From contig NZ_JABAIJ010000012.1 of assembly GCF_012641435.1 (NCBI RefSeq), forward strand, positions 62,001 to 126,000: a stretch of DNA of 64,000 nucleotides, in the 5' to 3' direction. Positions 27,554-36,793 of this stretch are shown in pieces. The notes below the pieces were generated by a model. It saw only the letters and a program-made list of their open reading frames with translations. It ran no database searches and had not been told where the DNA came from. The translations under genes and the position numbers were made by a program. How positions within the stretch are numbered: the first letter of the stretch is position 1; every line of letters begins with the position of its first letter. The DNA is from Rhizobium sp. P38BS-XIX. GTDB lineage: Bacteria > Pseudomonadota > Alphaproteobacteria > Rhizobiales > Rhizobiaceae.

Positions 27554-28669
27554 TTACTTCATCATCTGATAATCGATCTTTCCATCGGACTTCGTTTTCC
27601 ACTCATACATGGTGTAGTCCTCATCCGTACGATCACCCTTGTCATCAAATTTCAGAGGCCCCAGGACCGTTGCGATTTCCGAACCGGATTTGATCTGCCG
27701 GGCGACTTGCTGGGGATCCTTGGACTTGCTCATTTCGATGCCGTTTTTGATGACTTCGAGAGCGGCGTAGGAATAGAGGGTATAGGCTTCCGGCTCAAAG
27801 CCGGTTGCACGGATCGCCTCGACCGCCTCCTTGGAATGAGGATTGACACGCGGATCGGGCGCGAAGGTCATCAGCGTGCCCACCGCGGCAGTGCCTGCAA
27901 TCTGAGCGAACTCGCTTGACGCAATGCCATCACCACCGATCATGACCGCCTTCAGCCCTTGATCGGCGCCTTGGCGAGCAATGAGCCCGGCTTCCGTGAA
28001 CAGACCGCCAAAATAGATGACCCTCACGCCAGCCTGCTTCATCTTGCTGATCAGCAGAGAGAAATCCTTGTCCCCGACGGTGATGCCTTCGTCCATCACC
28101 TCGGTAATGCCGGCTTTATTGATGCCCTTCTTCACTTCCGCGGCGATGCCGGCGCCATATTGCGTCTTGTCGTCGATGATCGCGACAGCGCTCTTGGCAT
28201 AATGGGCGGCGATGTAGTGGGCGGCGACCGCACCTTGCTGATCGTCACGGCCGCAGACGCGAATGGTGTTCCATTGCCCCTCTTCGGTATAGGTCGGATT
28301 GGTCGAACCGGGCGTCACTTCCAGGATGCCGTTTTCCGCATAAACCTTGGAAGCAGGGATCGAGATACCGGAGTTGTAATGGCCGATAACGAAATTCACG
28401 CCATCGGCAACAAACTTGTTGGCAACGGAGATGCCCTGCTTCGGATCGGATGCATCATCACCAAATTCGAGTGTGACCTTTTCTCCGTTAATCCCGCCTT
28501 TGCCGTTGATGATTTTTGCGGCCATTTCCGCACCCTTGCGAAATTCCTCGCCGACTGCGGCGTTCGGACCGGTCAGCGGCCCGGCAACACCAACGAGAAT
28601 CTCGGAATGAGCACTGCTGATCGCGGTTCCAAAAATTGCGCCTGCCAAAATAAGTGAATGATATTTCAT
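27554..28669 (-). CDS. Branched-chain amino acid-type ABC transporter substrate-binding protein (LivJ-like)
   Basis: 371 residues from ATG 28669 behind GGATAAGG; the open frame upstream has no better start. A signal peptide (MKYHSLILAGAIFGTAISSA, cleaved near AHS-E) leads to a Leu/Ile/Val-type binding domain: ILVGVAGPLTGPNAAVGEEF, a VIGHYNSGISIPASKVY first-lobe segment, and CGRDDQQGAVAAHYI. It captures an amino acid or similar compound in the periplasm. No permease or ATPase genes lie nearby, so it probably joins a transporter encoded elsewhere. Downstream neighbours on the coding strand are unrelated, but the class III PLP enzyme and kinase genes lie just upstream in the same direction. Confidence 0.85.
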   Translation of the reverse strand: MKYHSLILAGAIFGTAISSAHSEILVGVAGPLTGPNAAVGEEFRKGAEMAAKIINGKGGINGEKVTLEFGDDASDPKQGISVANKFVADGVNFVIGHYNSGISIPASKVYAENGILEVTPGSTNPTYTEEGQWNTIRVCGRDDQQGAVAAHYIAAHYAKSAVAIIDDKTQYGAGIAAEVKKGINKAGITEVMDEGITVGDKDFSLLISKMKQAGVRVIYFGGLFTEAGLIARQGADQGLKAVMIGGDGIASSEFAQIAGTAAVGTLMTFAPDPRVNPHSKEAVEAIRATGFEPEAYTLYSYAALEVIKNGIEMSKSKDPQQVARQIKSGSEIATVLGPLKFDDKGDRTDEDYTMYEWKTKSDGKIDYQMMK

Positions 28670-28843
28670 AACCTTATCCTTTTCCCTAGCTTGCAGCCGC
28701 GTTCTAATCACCTCGTTGCTTCGGATAATTTCAGATTTGCCGAGAATCATTTCAGTTGTAATTTGACGCGGCATGACGGCTGCGCTCGGGAAAAACGAAC
28801 GCAGGTCGCCGATCAGATCGCTATAAGAGGCTGGGGAAGGACG

Positions 28844-30160
28844 TCAGTCCTTTTGCATGATGGCTTTCAAAGTTGCATCGAAGGCTTCCATAAAGCGATC
28901 CGCATTCGCGCGAGAGAACACCAACGGCGGCCGGATTTTCAGGACATTGGCCGCAGGACCACTGGCACTGATAAGAACATGCCTTTCGCGAAGACCGTTG
29001 ACGATCCGTGCCGCCGCGATGGCCGACGGTTTCCCGTCTTCCTCCACATCGACGCCCAGAAAGAGCCCCGCGCCTCTGACGGAGGCGATCAACGGCGAGC
29101 TGCCGACATATGTTTCAAGCGCCGCCTTGAGATAGGCGCCCACCGAGCGGGCATTCGCGACGAGATTTTGATCCTGGATGACCGCGAGAACGGCCTGGCC
29201 CGCAGCGGCAGCGACGGGATTGCCGCCGAACGTATTGAAATAGCGCGCGTTGCGGCCGAATTCGGCAATGATATGAGGCTGGGCGATCAGACCGGCCATG
29301 GGATAGCCGTTGCCCATCGGCTTGCCGACTGTGACGAGATCAGGAACGATGCCGTGGCGAAGGAAGCCCCAAAGCGCCTCGCCCGTGCGCCCGAAACCCG
29401 GCTGAACCTCATCGGCAACGAAAATGCCGCCAGCCTTCCTGATAGCATCGACCGCAGCCCGCAAGAATCCCGGGGGATCGGCGATGACGCCATCGCTGGA
29501 AAAGATCGTGTCGACGATCAGCATTGCGGGTTTGATACCATGACGCTTCAAATCCGCGATCGCAGCCTCGACGTCGCGCGCAAAGGACGCTTCGATTTCG
29601 GATAGGGGCAAATTCGGGTTCGGCGGCGAAACCGTCCTGACATGAAATCCAAGATCGACATTTGCGCCCAGTGACGGAGAAAACTCCGCGACGGTGCTGG
29701 TGACACCATGATAGGCGTGGGATGTCACAATGATGCCGGTGCCACCGGTATAGGCGCGAGCGATACGAACGGCGAGATCGTTTGCCTCGCTTCCGGTGCA
29801 GGTGAACATGACTTGGCTGAGTTCGCTCGGAAAGGTCGCCGTCAGCGCTTCGGCATAGGTCAGTATGCCCTCGTGCAGATAGCGCGTATGGGTATTGAGC
29901 GTTGCAGCCTGCCGGCCGATCGCCTCCAGCACTGCCGGGTTGCCGTGGCCGACGGAGGCGACGTTGTTGTAGGCATCGAGATAGGCCTGACCCTCGGCAT
30001 CGTAGAGCCACACACCTTCGCCGCGCACGAAATGCAGCGGCCGTTCGTAAAACAGACGGTATGCCGGCCCGAGGACGCGCTCTCGCCGCGCGATCATCTC
30101 TTGCTCCATCGTGCTCAACCGGCCGAAATCATCGGCACCGAATGCATTTGCCATCGTCAT
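28844..30160 (-). CDS. Class III PLP-dependent aminotransferase / phospho-lyase
   Basis: 438 residues. Fold-type I landmarks are CTGSEANDLAVRIARAYTG (cofactor phosphate site), SHAYHG, VADEVQPGFGRTG with Asp250, and the PLP lysine Lys280 in VTVGKPMGNGYPM. The start shares ATGA with the stop of the kinase gene upstream, so the two are translated together. In animals and some bacteria, class III enzymes paired with such kinases are phospho-lyases acting on 5-phosphohydroxylysine or phosphoethanolamine. A plain omega-aminotransferase role remains possible. Confidence 0.83.
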   Translation of the reverse strand: MTMANAFGADDFGRLSTMEQEMIARRERVLGPAYRLFYERPLHFVRGEGVWLYDAEGQAYLDAYNNVASVGHGNPAVLEAIGRQAATLNTHTRYLHEGILTYAEALTATFPSELSQVMFTCTGSEANDLAVRIARAYTGGTGIIVTSHAYHGVTSTVAEFSPSLGANVDLGFHVRTVSPPNPNLPLSEIEASFARDVEAAIADLKRHGIKPAMLIVDTIFSSDGVIADPPGFLRAAVDAIRKAGGIFVADEVQPGFGRTGEALWGFLRHGIVPDLVTVGKPMGNGYPMAGLIAQPHIIAEFGRNARYFNTFGGNPVAAAAGQAVLAVIQDQNLVANARSVGAYLKAALETYVGSSPLIASVRGAGLFLGVDVEEDGKPSAIAAARIVNGLRERHVLISASGPAANVLKIRPPLVFSRANADRFMEAFDATLKAIMQKD

Positions 30161-31215
30161 GAGAGGTCTCCGATTTTCTGCCGGAAGAAAGTGCCAAGAG
30201 CTGCGTCGCTATGATCAACAAGGCGGTTGAGGCCGGCAAGTGCGATTGGATGGTTGCGCAGAATGTAATGGCGGTTTTCCGGATAGAGCGTTGCACGCCA
30301 CTCGGGAATGATCACCGTCATCGCAAGCCGCGTGCGCAACAGGGTTGGCAGACAGGCGATTTCCAGAGCATCGAGCGGGCGGATGCGATGATACGCACGC
30401 AGCATCGTGCCGATGGCCTCGAGCCCGTTTTCAGCGCCGATCTGATAGGAGAGTGCAACCGCGAGGTCGTTCACCAGAGGTGCCTCGACCATATCGCCGA
30501 AGTCGATGATGCCTGATATCCTCTCCGGGTCATCATCTGAAACAACGATGTTGTGCGGATTGAAATCATTGTGGATCACCTGTCGCCGCAGGTCCGCCAT
30601 CTGTTTGTTCGCAAGCAAATCGAAGTTCTCTAGGACACGACCGACCATATTCTGACGCGATGCTTCGACATAAGTCACGAAACTCGACAGCGCACCAGCA
30701 TTGCAGATATCCCAAAGAAGCTCCTGGCGAGGGATGGGCGGTCGAAAGTCGGCGAGCCCAGCCCCAAGATAGGCCAACGCTTCACCCAAGGCGTTCATCT
30801 GCCCCAGCGAGCGCGGCACCCTGTAAAGTTGCCGACCTGGGAGAAAGGTCAGCAGCCGTGCAATTCGCCTGGTGTCGCCGAGCGGCAAAGCAACCAGCAT
30901 CTCGCCTGACGTTGACGGCACCGCGCGCGGAACAGGAAGATCTTCCGATCCCGCCGCCAGATGGACCAGCGCCTGCGTCTGAAACGCAAGGACGTCAAGC
31001 CGCTCGGCCGGATTGGCAATCTTCAGGATATAATCGTTCGCTGTATCTGTCCGGATCAGGAAGGTTTCGTCGCGCTCGCTTGAGAGCGTCACCGCCTTTC
31101 CCTTGATGCCGAACTGATCGCCTGCAATGGCCTCGACAACCTCAGGCGGGGTCTTGATGACTTCGGCGCTAAGTGCGTCTTGGCTCCGTTGGTTTGGCTC
31201 TGCTGTCGAGGACAT
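30157..31215 (-). CDS. Aminoglycoside phosphotransferase-family kinase (hydroxylysine-kinase-like)
   Basis: 352 residues in the APH/choline-kinase fold. An N-lobe ATP-binding segment (ERDETFLIRTDTANDYILKI, carrying the Lys) is followed by the catalytic loop VIHNDFNPHNIVVSDD and the metal-binding GIIDFGDM. These kinases phosphorylate hydroxyl groups on small amines, amino acids or sugars. The immediately overlapping class III PLP gene makes a hydroxylysine- or ethanolamine-type substrate plausible. The gene is the first of its unit and diverges from the ROK regulator at 31324. Confidence 0.8.
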   Translation of the reverse strand: MSSTAEPNQRSQDALSAEVIKTPPEVVEAIAGDQFGIKGKAVTLSSERDETFLIRTDTANDYILKIANPAERLDVLAFQTQALVHLAAGSEDLPVPRAVPSTSGEMLVALPLGDTRRIARLLTFLPGRQLYRVPRSLGQMNALGEALAYLGAGLADFRPPIPRQELLWDICNAGALSSFVTYVEASRQNMVGRVLENFDLLANKQMADLRRQVIHNDFNPHNIVVSDDDPERISGIIDFGDMVEAPLVNDLAVALSYQIGAENGLEAIGTMLRAYHRIRPLDALEIACLPTLLRTRLAMTVIIPEWRATLYPENRHYILRNHPIALAGLNRLVDHSDAALGTFFRQKIGDLS

Positions 31216-31323
31216 AGGATCACGCCTTTATTGACACTGGGCTATGGAGGATGATTGAAACTGCCAGATGCGATTTGCATTTTGCGTTGCTGAAACCGCC
31301 GGCGCCCATCGAAACGAGCCAAG

Positions 31324-32535
31324 ATGCCATCCAGCCCAATTCCCTCTCTCACGGAAAGTTCGCGCCAGGTTTTGCGCCTGGTCGCCTCGTCCGGACCGAT
31401 TACCCGCCCGCGGCTCGGCGCGATCCTCGATTTGTCGAAGCCGACGATGACGGCGGCCATGAACGAACTGGGCGCGCTTGGCCTCGTCGCCGCGATCGGT
31501 TCGCAGCAGGGCGCTATGGGCCGTTCCGCAACGGTGTACGCGCTCGGCCCGGCGGCAGGCTATGTCATCGGCATAGATGTCGGCGCGGGACAGGTGCGTG
31601 CGGTTGCACAAGGGCTCGACGGAAGCCCGCTCGCCGCCGTCGAGCATAAGATTGCCAAGCAAAGCCGCGCCACGATCGAAGAAATCGCAACGGTTGTCGA
31701 CGATGCTGCAAAGGCTGCAATTCTGGCGGTCGGCCAACGCGGCAAGGCACTGCGCAGCATCGCCGTTGCCGTTCCGCGTATCGTCTCCAGGAATCGCCTG
31801 GGGCAGAACAAGCGCAGGGCGCCCGAGGCCGTTCTGCAGCGGCTGCGCCAGTCTGTCTACGCCCCCATCCTTCTGGAAAATAACGTCAACTGCGCAGCCT
31901 TCGGCGAGTTGCAGACCGGCATCGCCAAAGGCCGGGACATTTTCGTGTTTCTGCAGGTCGGCGTGCGTGTCGGCCTCGGCATCGTCATCGGCGGAAAATT
32001 GTTTCGCGGCTTCAACGGTGCGGCTGGCGAAGCCGGCCGTATCCCCTTTCCGTGGTCGCTGGATGCGGTTCCCGAGCGCGAAGGCCTTGAGCATCATCTT
32101 GGCTCCGATGCACTGATGGAGCGCTGCATCGCCGGATGGTCGACCGGAGATGCGCCGGCGACGGCTCGCGAGCTCTTCGATCGTGCGCAGCAGGGCGAAA
32201 AGGAAGCCCTGACATGGGTTAACCGGCATGCTGCCGACATCGGGCGGATGGTCGCTGGTTGCATCGGGTTCTTCGATCCGGGGCTCGTTGTTCTGGGCGG
32301 CGGCGTTGGGCAGAATCCCATGATTCTGGACGAGGTTCGACATGTGTCGCGTGATTTGAGCTGGGCAACGGAAATTGCAAACAGCACGCTCGGCGCGAAC
32401 GGCACGGTTCTTGGCGCAACGCGGTTGGCCGCGGATTACGCCCTGGCAAGGATCCTCGGAGAAACGCCGGATGCAACCGTCGTCCTTCCGTGGAACGAGG
32501 CTGCGGCAGACGAGCCGCAGCCTTCCTTTGGTTGA
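31324..32535 (+). CDS. ROK-family transcriptional regulator
   Basis: 403 residues. An N-terminal winged helix (RQVLRLVASSGPITRPRLGAILDLSKPTMTAAMNEL) is fused to a ROK sugar-kinase-like domain with GYVIGIDVGAGQVRAV, LENNVNCAAFGE and GGKLFRGFNGAAGEAGRIPF. The usual Cys-rich zinc motif of ROK proteins is not evident. Such NagC/Mlc-type proteins repress sugar genes until a sugar or sugar phosphate binds. It sits between the kinase/PLP operon (divergent, 108-base gap) and the sugar-isomerase genes (convergent). It could control either, or the ABC importer at 34604. Confidence 0.85.
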   Translation: MPSSPIPSLTESSRQVLRLVASSGPITRPRLGAILDLSKPTMTAAMNELGALGLVAAIGSQQGAMGRSATVYALGPAAGYVIGIDVGAGQVRAVAQGLDGSPLAAVEHKIAKQSRATIEEIATVVDDAAKAAILAVGQRGKALRSIAVAVPRIVSRNRLGQNKRRAPEAVLQRLRQSVYAPILLENNVNCAAFGELQTGIAKGRDIFVFLQVGVRVGLGIVIGGKLFRGFNGAAGEAGRIPFPWSLDAVPEREGLEHHLGSDALMERCIAGWSTGDAPATARELFDRAQQGEKEALTWVNRHAADIGRMVAGCIGFFDPGLVVLGGGVGQNPMILDEVRHVSRDLSWATEIANSTLGANGTVLGATRLAADYALARILGETPDATVVLPWNEAAADEPQPSFG

Positions 32536-32537
32536 CG

Positions 32538-33566
32538 TCAGACTTCCGTCGCGGACCAGGGTTTCAGTTTCGTATCGGTCTGGCGGTAGCGGAACGTAAT
32601 ATCGGTCAACCCGGCCGCATCCTGCATATCACTGACAATCATCTGCAGCGCCACGATCTGGATGATCGCATCGGCTGCCGGGTTGTCAAAGCCCGGCACC
32701 GTTATGACGGTGAGGCCCGAAACCGCAGGAACGTCGTCGCGATTGGTGATCAGGACCGACGGGCAGCCAAAACCTGCCATATCCTGAGCTATCTTCACCT
32801 CCCGACCATTGCCGAAAGAGATGACACCAGTACGGGCATCCTGAGATTCCATCGGGCCATGAAGATAGTTGAGCGTATCCCATCCGGCCGCCGGAACGCG
32901 CACGGCCTCGCGGATCAACATCGCACCCTCGCCGGCCGTCGCAAAGCCGGCACCGGCGCCGACAAGATCGATCTCGACGCAGGACTGCAGGCTGGCTGCC
33001 GCAACCCTTACTGAGTCAAGCGCCGACTGCAGCGTCTGGCGAACGGCTGACGGCAGTTTAGCCCATCCATCGAACGTCTTGCCGGCAATGGCATCGCAGA
33101 GAAGTCCGATCGCAAGCACCATGCCGGTATAGCCTGTCGAGCTCGCACCATTATCCGCTCCTGAAGCGCTCGGAATGACGGCGCCGACAAGTTCGGCCAA
33201 CGGATTGCCGGCGCTTCTGCAAATTGCCAAACGCGGCAAATGCGAACGCAACGCCATGACGTCGGAGATTTCTTTGCTCTGACCGGACGCCGAGAGCGCC
33301 ACAAAAGCCTCTGCCGCGCTATCGACTGCCTGATAGAGATCGGTGGGGCAATAAGGAAAAGATGAGATGCCAAGCGACCGGAGATAGATCGCGCCGACCA
33401 TTGCGGCCTGATAGCTGGCGCCGATACCAGCAAAACCGATCGACTTTCCGCGAAACGGAGCGACATCGATGGATTGCAATGCGTGCGCCACGGTCTCCAA
33501 GCCCTGCGCGAGGCTCTCGGGCTGCCGCGCGACGGCGCTGCGATAGCCAATCCGTTCATTTGCCAT
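32538..33566 (-). CDS. SIS-domain sugar isomerase/deaminase-like protein
   Basis: 342 residues from ATG 33566 behind GGAG; it overlaps the kinase stop by 11 bases. Two SIS domains are visible. The first carries KSIGFAGIGASYQAAMVGAIYL and FVALSASGQSKEISDVM, the second CVEIDLVGAGAGFATAGEGAMLIREAV. Family members isomerise or deaminate phosphorylated (amino) sugars, like the isomerase half of GlmS, or AgaS. Coupling to a NAGK-like kinase and a sugar importer suggests it handles the phosphorylated amino sugar made by that kinase. Confidence 0.78.
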   Translation of the reverse strand: MANERIGYRSAVARQPESLAQGLETVAHALQSIDVAPFRGKSIGFAGIGASYQAAMVGAIYLRSLGISSFPYCPTDLYQAVDSAAEAFVALSASGQSKEISDVMALRSHLPRLAICRSAGNPLAELVGAVIPSASGADNGASSTGYTGMVLAIGLLCDAIAGKTFDGWAKLPSAVRQTLQSALDSVRVAAASLQSCVEIDLVGAGAGFATAGEGAMLIREAVRVPAAGWDTLNYLHGPMESQDARTGVISFGNGREVKIAQDMAGFGCPSVLITNRDDVPAVSGLTVITVPGFDNPAADAIIQIVALQMIVSDMQDAAGLTDITFRYRQTDTKLKPWSATEV

Positions 33567-34479
33567 TGAATTTCTCCATTCCAAAAATCTCGTTGCGAAA
33601 ACGTTCGGCGATCGCCAGCGCACCGTTCACCGGCGGCGCGCGTAGGAGTGTCACCACGCTGGCCGGAGACTGGATCGACATGGCATCCACAAAAGCATCG
33701 AAAAGCATAGGTTGCTCGACGACGACGCCACCTCCGATGACGACATGACGTGCATCCGCCCCTCGGCTGATCAGGACGCCGATCAGCGCAGCAAGCGCGT
33801 CGGCCCCCTCGCGAATGACGCGGTTCGCCAGTGGAGAACCCCTCCTCGCGGCGCCGAACACGGCATCGGCATAACCGCCCCAGATCGCGGCGCTTCGGGT
33901 ATCGTTCAAATGCCGGCCGATCTTGGTCGGGTCGCTAATATTAAGCTTGGTCATCAGTTCGACGATCAGCGGATCATGTGTCTGTCCCAGATCTATTGCC
34001 CCGCGAACGGCACGGGCAGCCTCCCTGACCAGCGCTGCGGCACTGCCTTCATCCCCCAGAATCCAGCCCCATCCGCCGGCTACCAGCATTTCGTCATTCG
34101 CATTTCGGGCAACGGCGATCGAGCCGGTGCCCGAAACGACACCGATACCGGACTGAAAGCCGGCTGCAGCAACGAGCAATTCGGAATCGTTGAGCACCTT
34201 GATGCGCCCATCGAGGTGGGAGGCGAGATCGGCTTCAAGCTGCTTGCAGTGAAGATCCGTGTCACAACCATGCGCGCCGATGGCGGTCGCGCACAGTTCG
34301 CCACCGGCAATGTCCTTGATCAGAGCGGCAAGCGCAGCCGCATCCTTTTCGCGATCCCAAACGCGCCAGTCGGCGGAGGCCACGACCCTATCAGCGACAA
34401 CGCCGTCGAAATCCTTGACGAGGACATGGGTTTTCGTTCCCCCGATGTCGATCCCGGCGATGAGGTCAGCTTGTTTCAT
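33556..34479 (-). CDS. BadF/BadG/NAGK-type sugar kinase (N-acetylglucosamine-kinase-like)
   Basis: 307 residues from ATG 34479; an upstream in-frame start at 34518 lacks support. The ASKHA-fold ATPase has phosphate-1 motif LIAGIDIGGTKT, phosphate-2 region GVVSGTGSIAVAR and GWGWILGDEGSAAALVREA, the last typical of the BcrAD_BadFG/NAGK group. It probably phosphorylates an imported amino sugar in the cytoplasm. It overlaps the SIS isomerase gene and lies divergent to the ABC importer at 34604, giving a shared control region of about 120 bases. Confidence 0.8.
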   Translation of the reverse strand: MKQADLIAGIDIGGTKTHVLVKDFDGVVADRVVASADWRVWDREKDAAALAALIKDIAGGELCATAIGAHGCDTDLHCKQLEADLASHLDGRIKVLNDSELLVAAAGFQSGIGVVSGTGSIAVARNANDEMLVAGGWGWILGDEGSAAALVREAARAVRGAIDLGQTHDPLIVELMTKLNISDPTKIGRHLNDTRSAAIWGGYADAVFGAARRGSPLANRVIREGADALAALIGVLISRGADARHVVIGGGVVVEQPMLFDAFVDAMSIQSPASVVTLLRAPPVNGALAIAERFRNEIFGMEKFNGK

Positions 34480-34603
34480 ATGGTTTGGCACCCTGTCATC
34501 AAAAATATAGTTAGGCAAATTTACAAACTATCTAGCCAGAACGCAAGAACTATGATTTGTTAATCGCCGTGGACATGCTCTAGAACCAAAAAGGGGGAGC
34601 GCA

Positions 34604-35854
34604 ATGAAACTTACATCGATCGCAGGGATGCTGACTGCAGCAACCATCGCCTGGGGCGTTTCGGCGCCCTTTAGCTACGCCACCGACATCTCTTTCTGGA
34701 CATGGCGCCAGGAAGACAAGGCCGCTTACAACGAACTGTTCTCCGATTTCACGAAAGAGAACCCGGATATCCATGTGAAGTTCGAATCCTTTCCGGACGA
34801 GAACTATCCGACGATCGTTTCCACCGCGCTGGCAGGCGGAAAGGGCGGCGACGTCATTCACACCCACGCCTATGGCTGGTTGGAGCAATTCATAAAGTCC
34901 GGCTACTTCGTCAAGCAGGACAGCTCAAATATGCCGTCGCTTGCCAACATGTCGCCGGATGCATTGCTGGCCGGCACCTATCGTGGCGATGGCCAGGTCT
35001 ACTCGCTGCCCTTCGCGTCGCAGACCCTTGGTTTGTTCATCAACAAGGACGTCTTCCAGCAGGCCGGCCTGAAGCCGCCGACCACATGGGACGAATTCAT
35101 CACCGTCTCCAAGGCGTTGAAGGAAAAAGGCATTATCCCGCTGGCGAACGGTCTTGGTACCAGCTGGTTCAACGAAATGTTCGTGGCGACCTTTACCGGC
35201 CCCTTCCTCGGACAGGATTTCGTCTCCGATCTGAAGACGGGAAAGGCGACCTTCAAGGATCCGCGCTATATCGCCGCGCTCAACAAGCTGCTTGAACTGC
35301 GCGATTACATGCCTTCCGGCTACGAAGGCGTCGATTACGATACCGCCGGGCAGTTGTTCGTCAGCGGCCGCGCGGCCATGCTCGCCGGTGGCAGCTTCGA
35401 TATCGCCACCTACAAGAGCCAGAATCCGCAGATCAACATGGAATTCGTTGCACCGCCGGCCGCCAAGGCAGGTGATGTTCCGCAGGCGACGAAGTTCTTC
35501 GATGGCGGCTATGCGGTCAACGCCGCCTCACCGAACAAGGAGGCCGCCCTCAAGCTGGTGGCATGGATGGGCACGAAGGAGTTCGGCGACAAATTCACCG
35601 CGCTTCTCGGCAACATCTCGCCCATCAAGGGCGTCGAGGTAAAGGACCCGCTGCTTGCCGAAGTCGCCAAGCTCAACGAAACGGCCATGCCGCATATCAA
35701 CGTCGTCTATTTCCGCTTCGAAAAGCCGACCGGTTCCGAGTTGCTGCAAACCGACATTACGAAGATGATGTCGGGATCGATAACACCGGAACAGCTGGGC
35801 GCCGACCTCACCAACGGTCTCGCCAAGTGGTACAAGCCTTTCCAGGGGAAGTAA
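34604..35854 (+). CDS. Sugar ABC transporter substrate-binding protein
   Basis: 416 residues, ATG 34604 after a GGGGGAG site. A Sec signal (MKLTSIAGMLTAATIAWGVS, cleaved near SYA-TD) is followed by a family 1 solute-binding domain: ISFWTWRQEDKAAYNELFSDF, YSLPFASQTLGLFINKDVF and FVSGRAAMLAGGSFD. It is the first gene of an importer operon with two permeases and an ATPase. The ligand is probably a sugar or amino sugar, judging from the divergent kinase and isomerase. Confidence 0.9.
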   Translation: MKLTSIAGMLTAATIAWGVSAPFSYATDISFWTWRQEDKAAYNELFSDFTKENPDIHVKFESFPDENYPTIVSTALAGGKGGDVIHTHAYGWLEQFIKSGYFVKQDSSNMPSLANMSPDALLAGTYRGDGQVYSLPFASQTLGLFINKDVFQQAGLKPPTTWDEFITVSKALKEKGIIPLANGLGTSWFNEMFVATFTGPFLGQDFVSDLKTGKATFKDPRYIAALNKLLELRDYMPSGYEGVDYDTAGQLFVSGRAAMLAGGSFDIATYKSQNPQINMEFVAPPAAKAGDVPQATKFFDGGYAVNAASPNKEAALKLVAWMGTKEFGDKFTALLGNISPIKGVEVKDPLLAEVAKLNETAMPHINVVYFRFEKPTGSELLQTDITKMMSGSITPEQLGADLTNGLAKWYKPFQGK

Positions 35855-35855
35855 G

Positions 35856-36791
35856 ATGAATTCAGATCGGCGCCGATCCACGTCCCTTTGGCCGCGGCGC
35901 CGGTCTTTGTGGATTTTCTTCCTGCTCTTTCCGGCTCTGGCCGTGATGACGCTCTTTGTCGTCTGGCCTTTGCTGTCTGCACTCAGATTTGCCTTCTACG
36001 ATTTCAACGGGCTTCTGCCGTCCCACTTCGTCGGGCTGGAGAACTTCCGCAAGGTGCTGTTTGAAGAACCCTTCAGCAGCTGGACCTACAACGCCTTCTG
36101 GCACAATGTCATCGTGTTCGTTTCGTTGATGATTTTCGAAAACGGAACGGCCTTTCTGATTGCATTTGCACTCCTTAAGGGGCTGCCGGGACATCGCATC
36201 CACCAGGTTATCATTTTCGTTCCCGTGGTGCTGTCCTCCGTTATCGTCGGCTTCCTCTGGAAGCTGTTCCTGCACCCCCTCTTCGGTCTGGTGAACGGCG
36301 CCCTGGCGCTTGTTCACATCCATGGACCGGCCTGGCTGGGCAACGAGAACACGGCTCTCGGCAGCATCATCTTCGCCAACGTCTGGCATTGGCTCGGATT
36401 TCCGACCCTTGTTCTCCTGGCCGGCATGCAGCGCATTTCGTCCGAGGTGATCGAAGCCGCCCGTCTCGACGGCGCCGGCGATTATGTCCTGCTACGCAAG
36501 ATCATCTGGCCGCTGATCGCACCAAGCGTCACGATCGTCTGCATCCTGACATTCATCGGCAGCTTCAACTGGTTCGAGATCCCCTACGTCATGGCAGGCC
36601 TCACCGGCTCGCCGGGCGGGTCGACCGACGTGCTTGGCCTTTATTTCTATCGCACCGCCTTCGGCAGCGTCACCAGCGGCATTCAGGATTTTGGCCAGGG
36701 CAGCGCTCTTGCCGTTCTGATGTTCATCTTCGTCGCAGGTTTTTCGTTCATCGCGCTGCGGTTCCTGCGCCGCCGTGAAACTCAGCTCTAA
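35856..36791 (+). CDS. Sugar ABC transporter permease (MalF type)
   Basis: 311 residues, ATG 35856 one base after the binding-protein stop. Six membrane segments, the first LWIFFLLFPALAVMTLFVVW. The EAA loop reads IEAARLDGAGDYVLLRKII. It forms half of the channel of the importer. Confidence 0.9.
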   Translation: MNSDRRRSTSLWPRRRSLWIFFLLFPALAVMTLFVVWPLLSALRFAFYDFNGLLPSHFVGLENFRKVLFEEPFSSWTYNAFWHNVIVFVSLMIFENGTAFLIAFALLKGLPGHRIHQVIIFVPVVLSSVIVGFLWKLFLHPLFGLVNGALALVHIHGPAWLGNENTALGSIIFANVWHWLGFPTLVLLAGMQRISSEVIEAARLDGAGDYVLLRKIIWPLIAPSVTIVCILTFIGSFNWFEIPYVMAGLTGSPGGSTDVLGLYFYRTAFGSVTSGIQDFGQGSALAVLMFIFVAGFSFIALRFLRRRETQL

Positions 36792-36793
36792 CG

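Noticed and set aside
31228..32343. 371-codon minus-strand frame opposite the ROK regulator
   Set aside because: No domain, and it overlaps a convincing ROK gene along its whole length.
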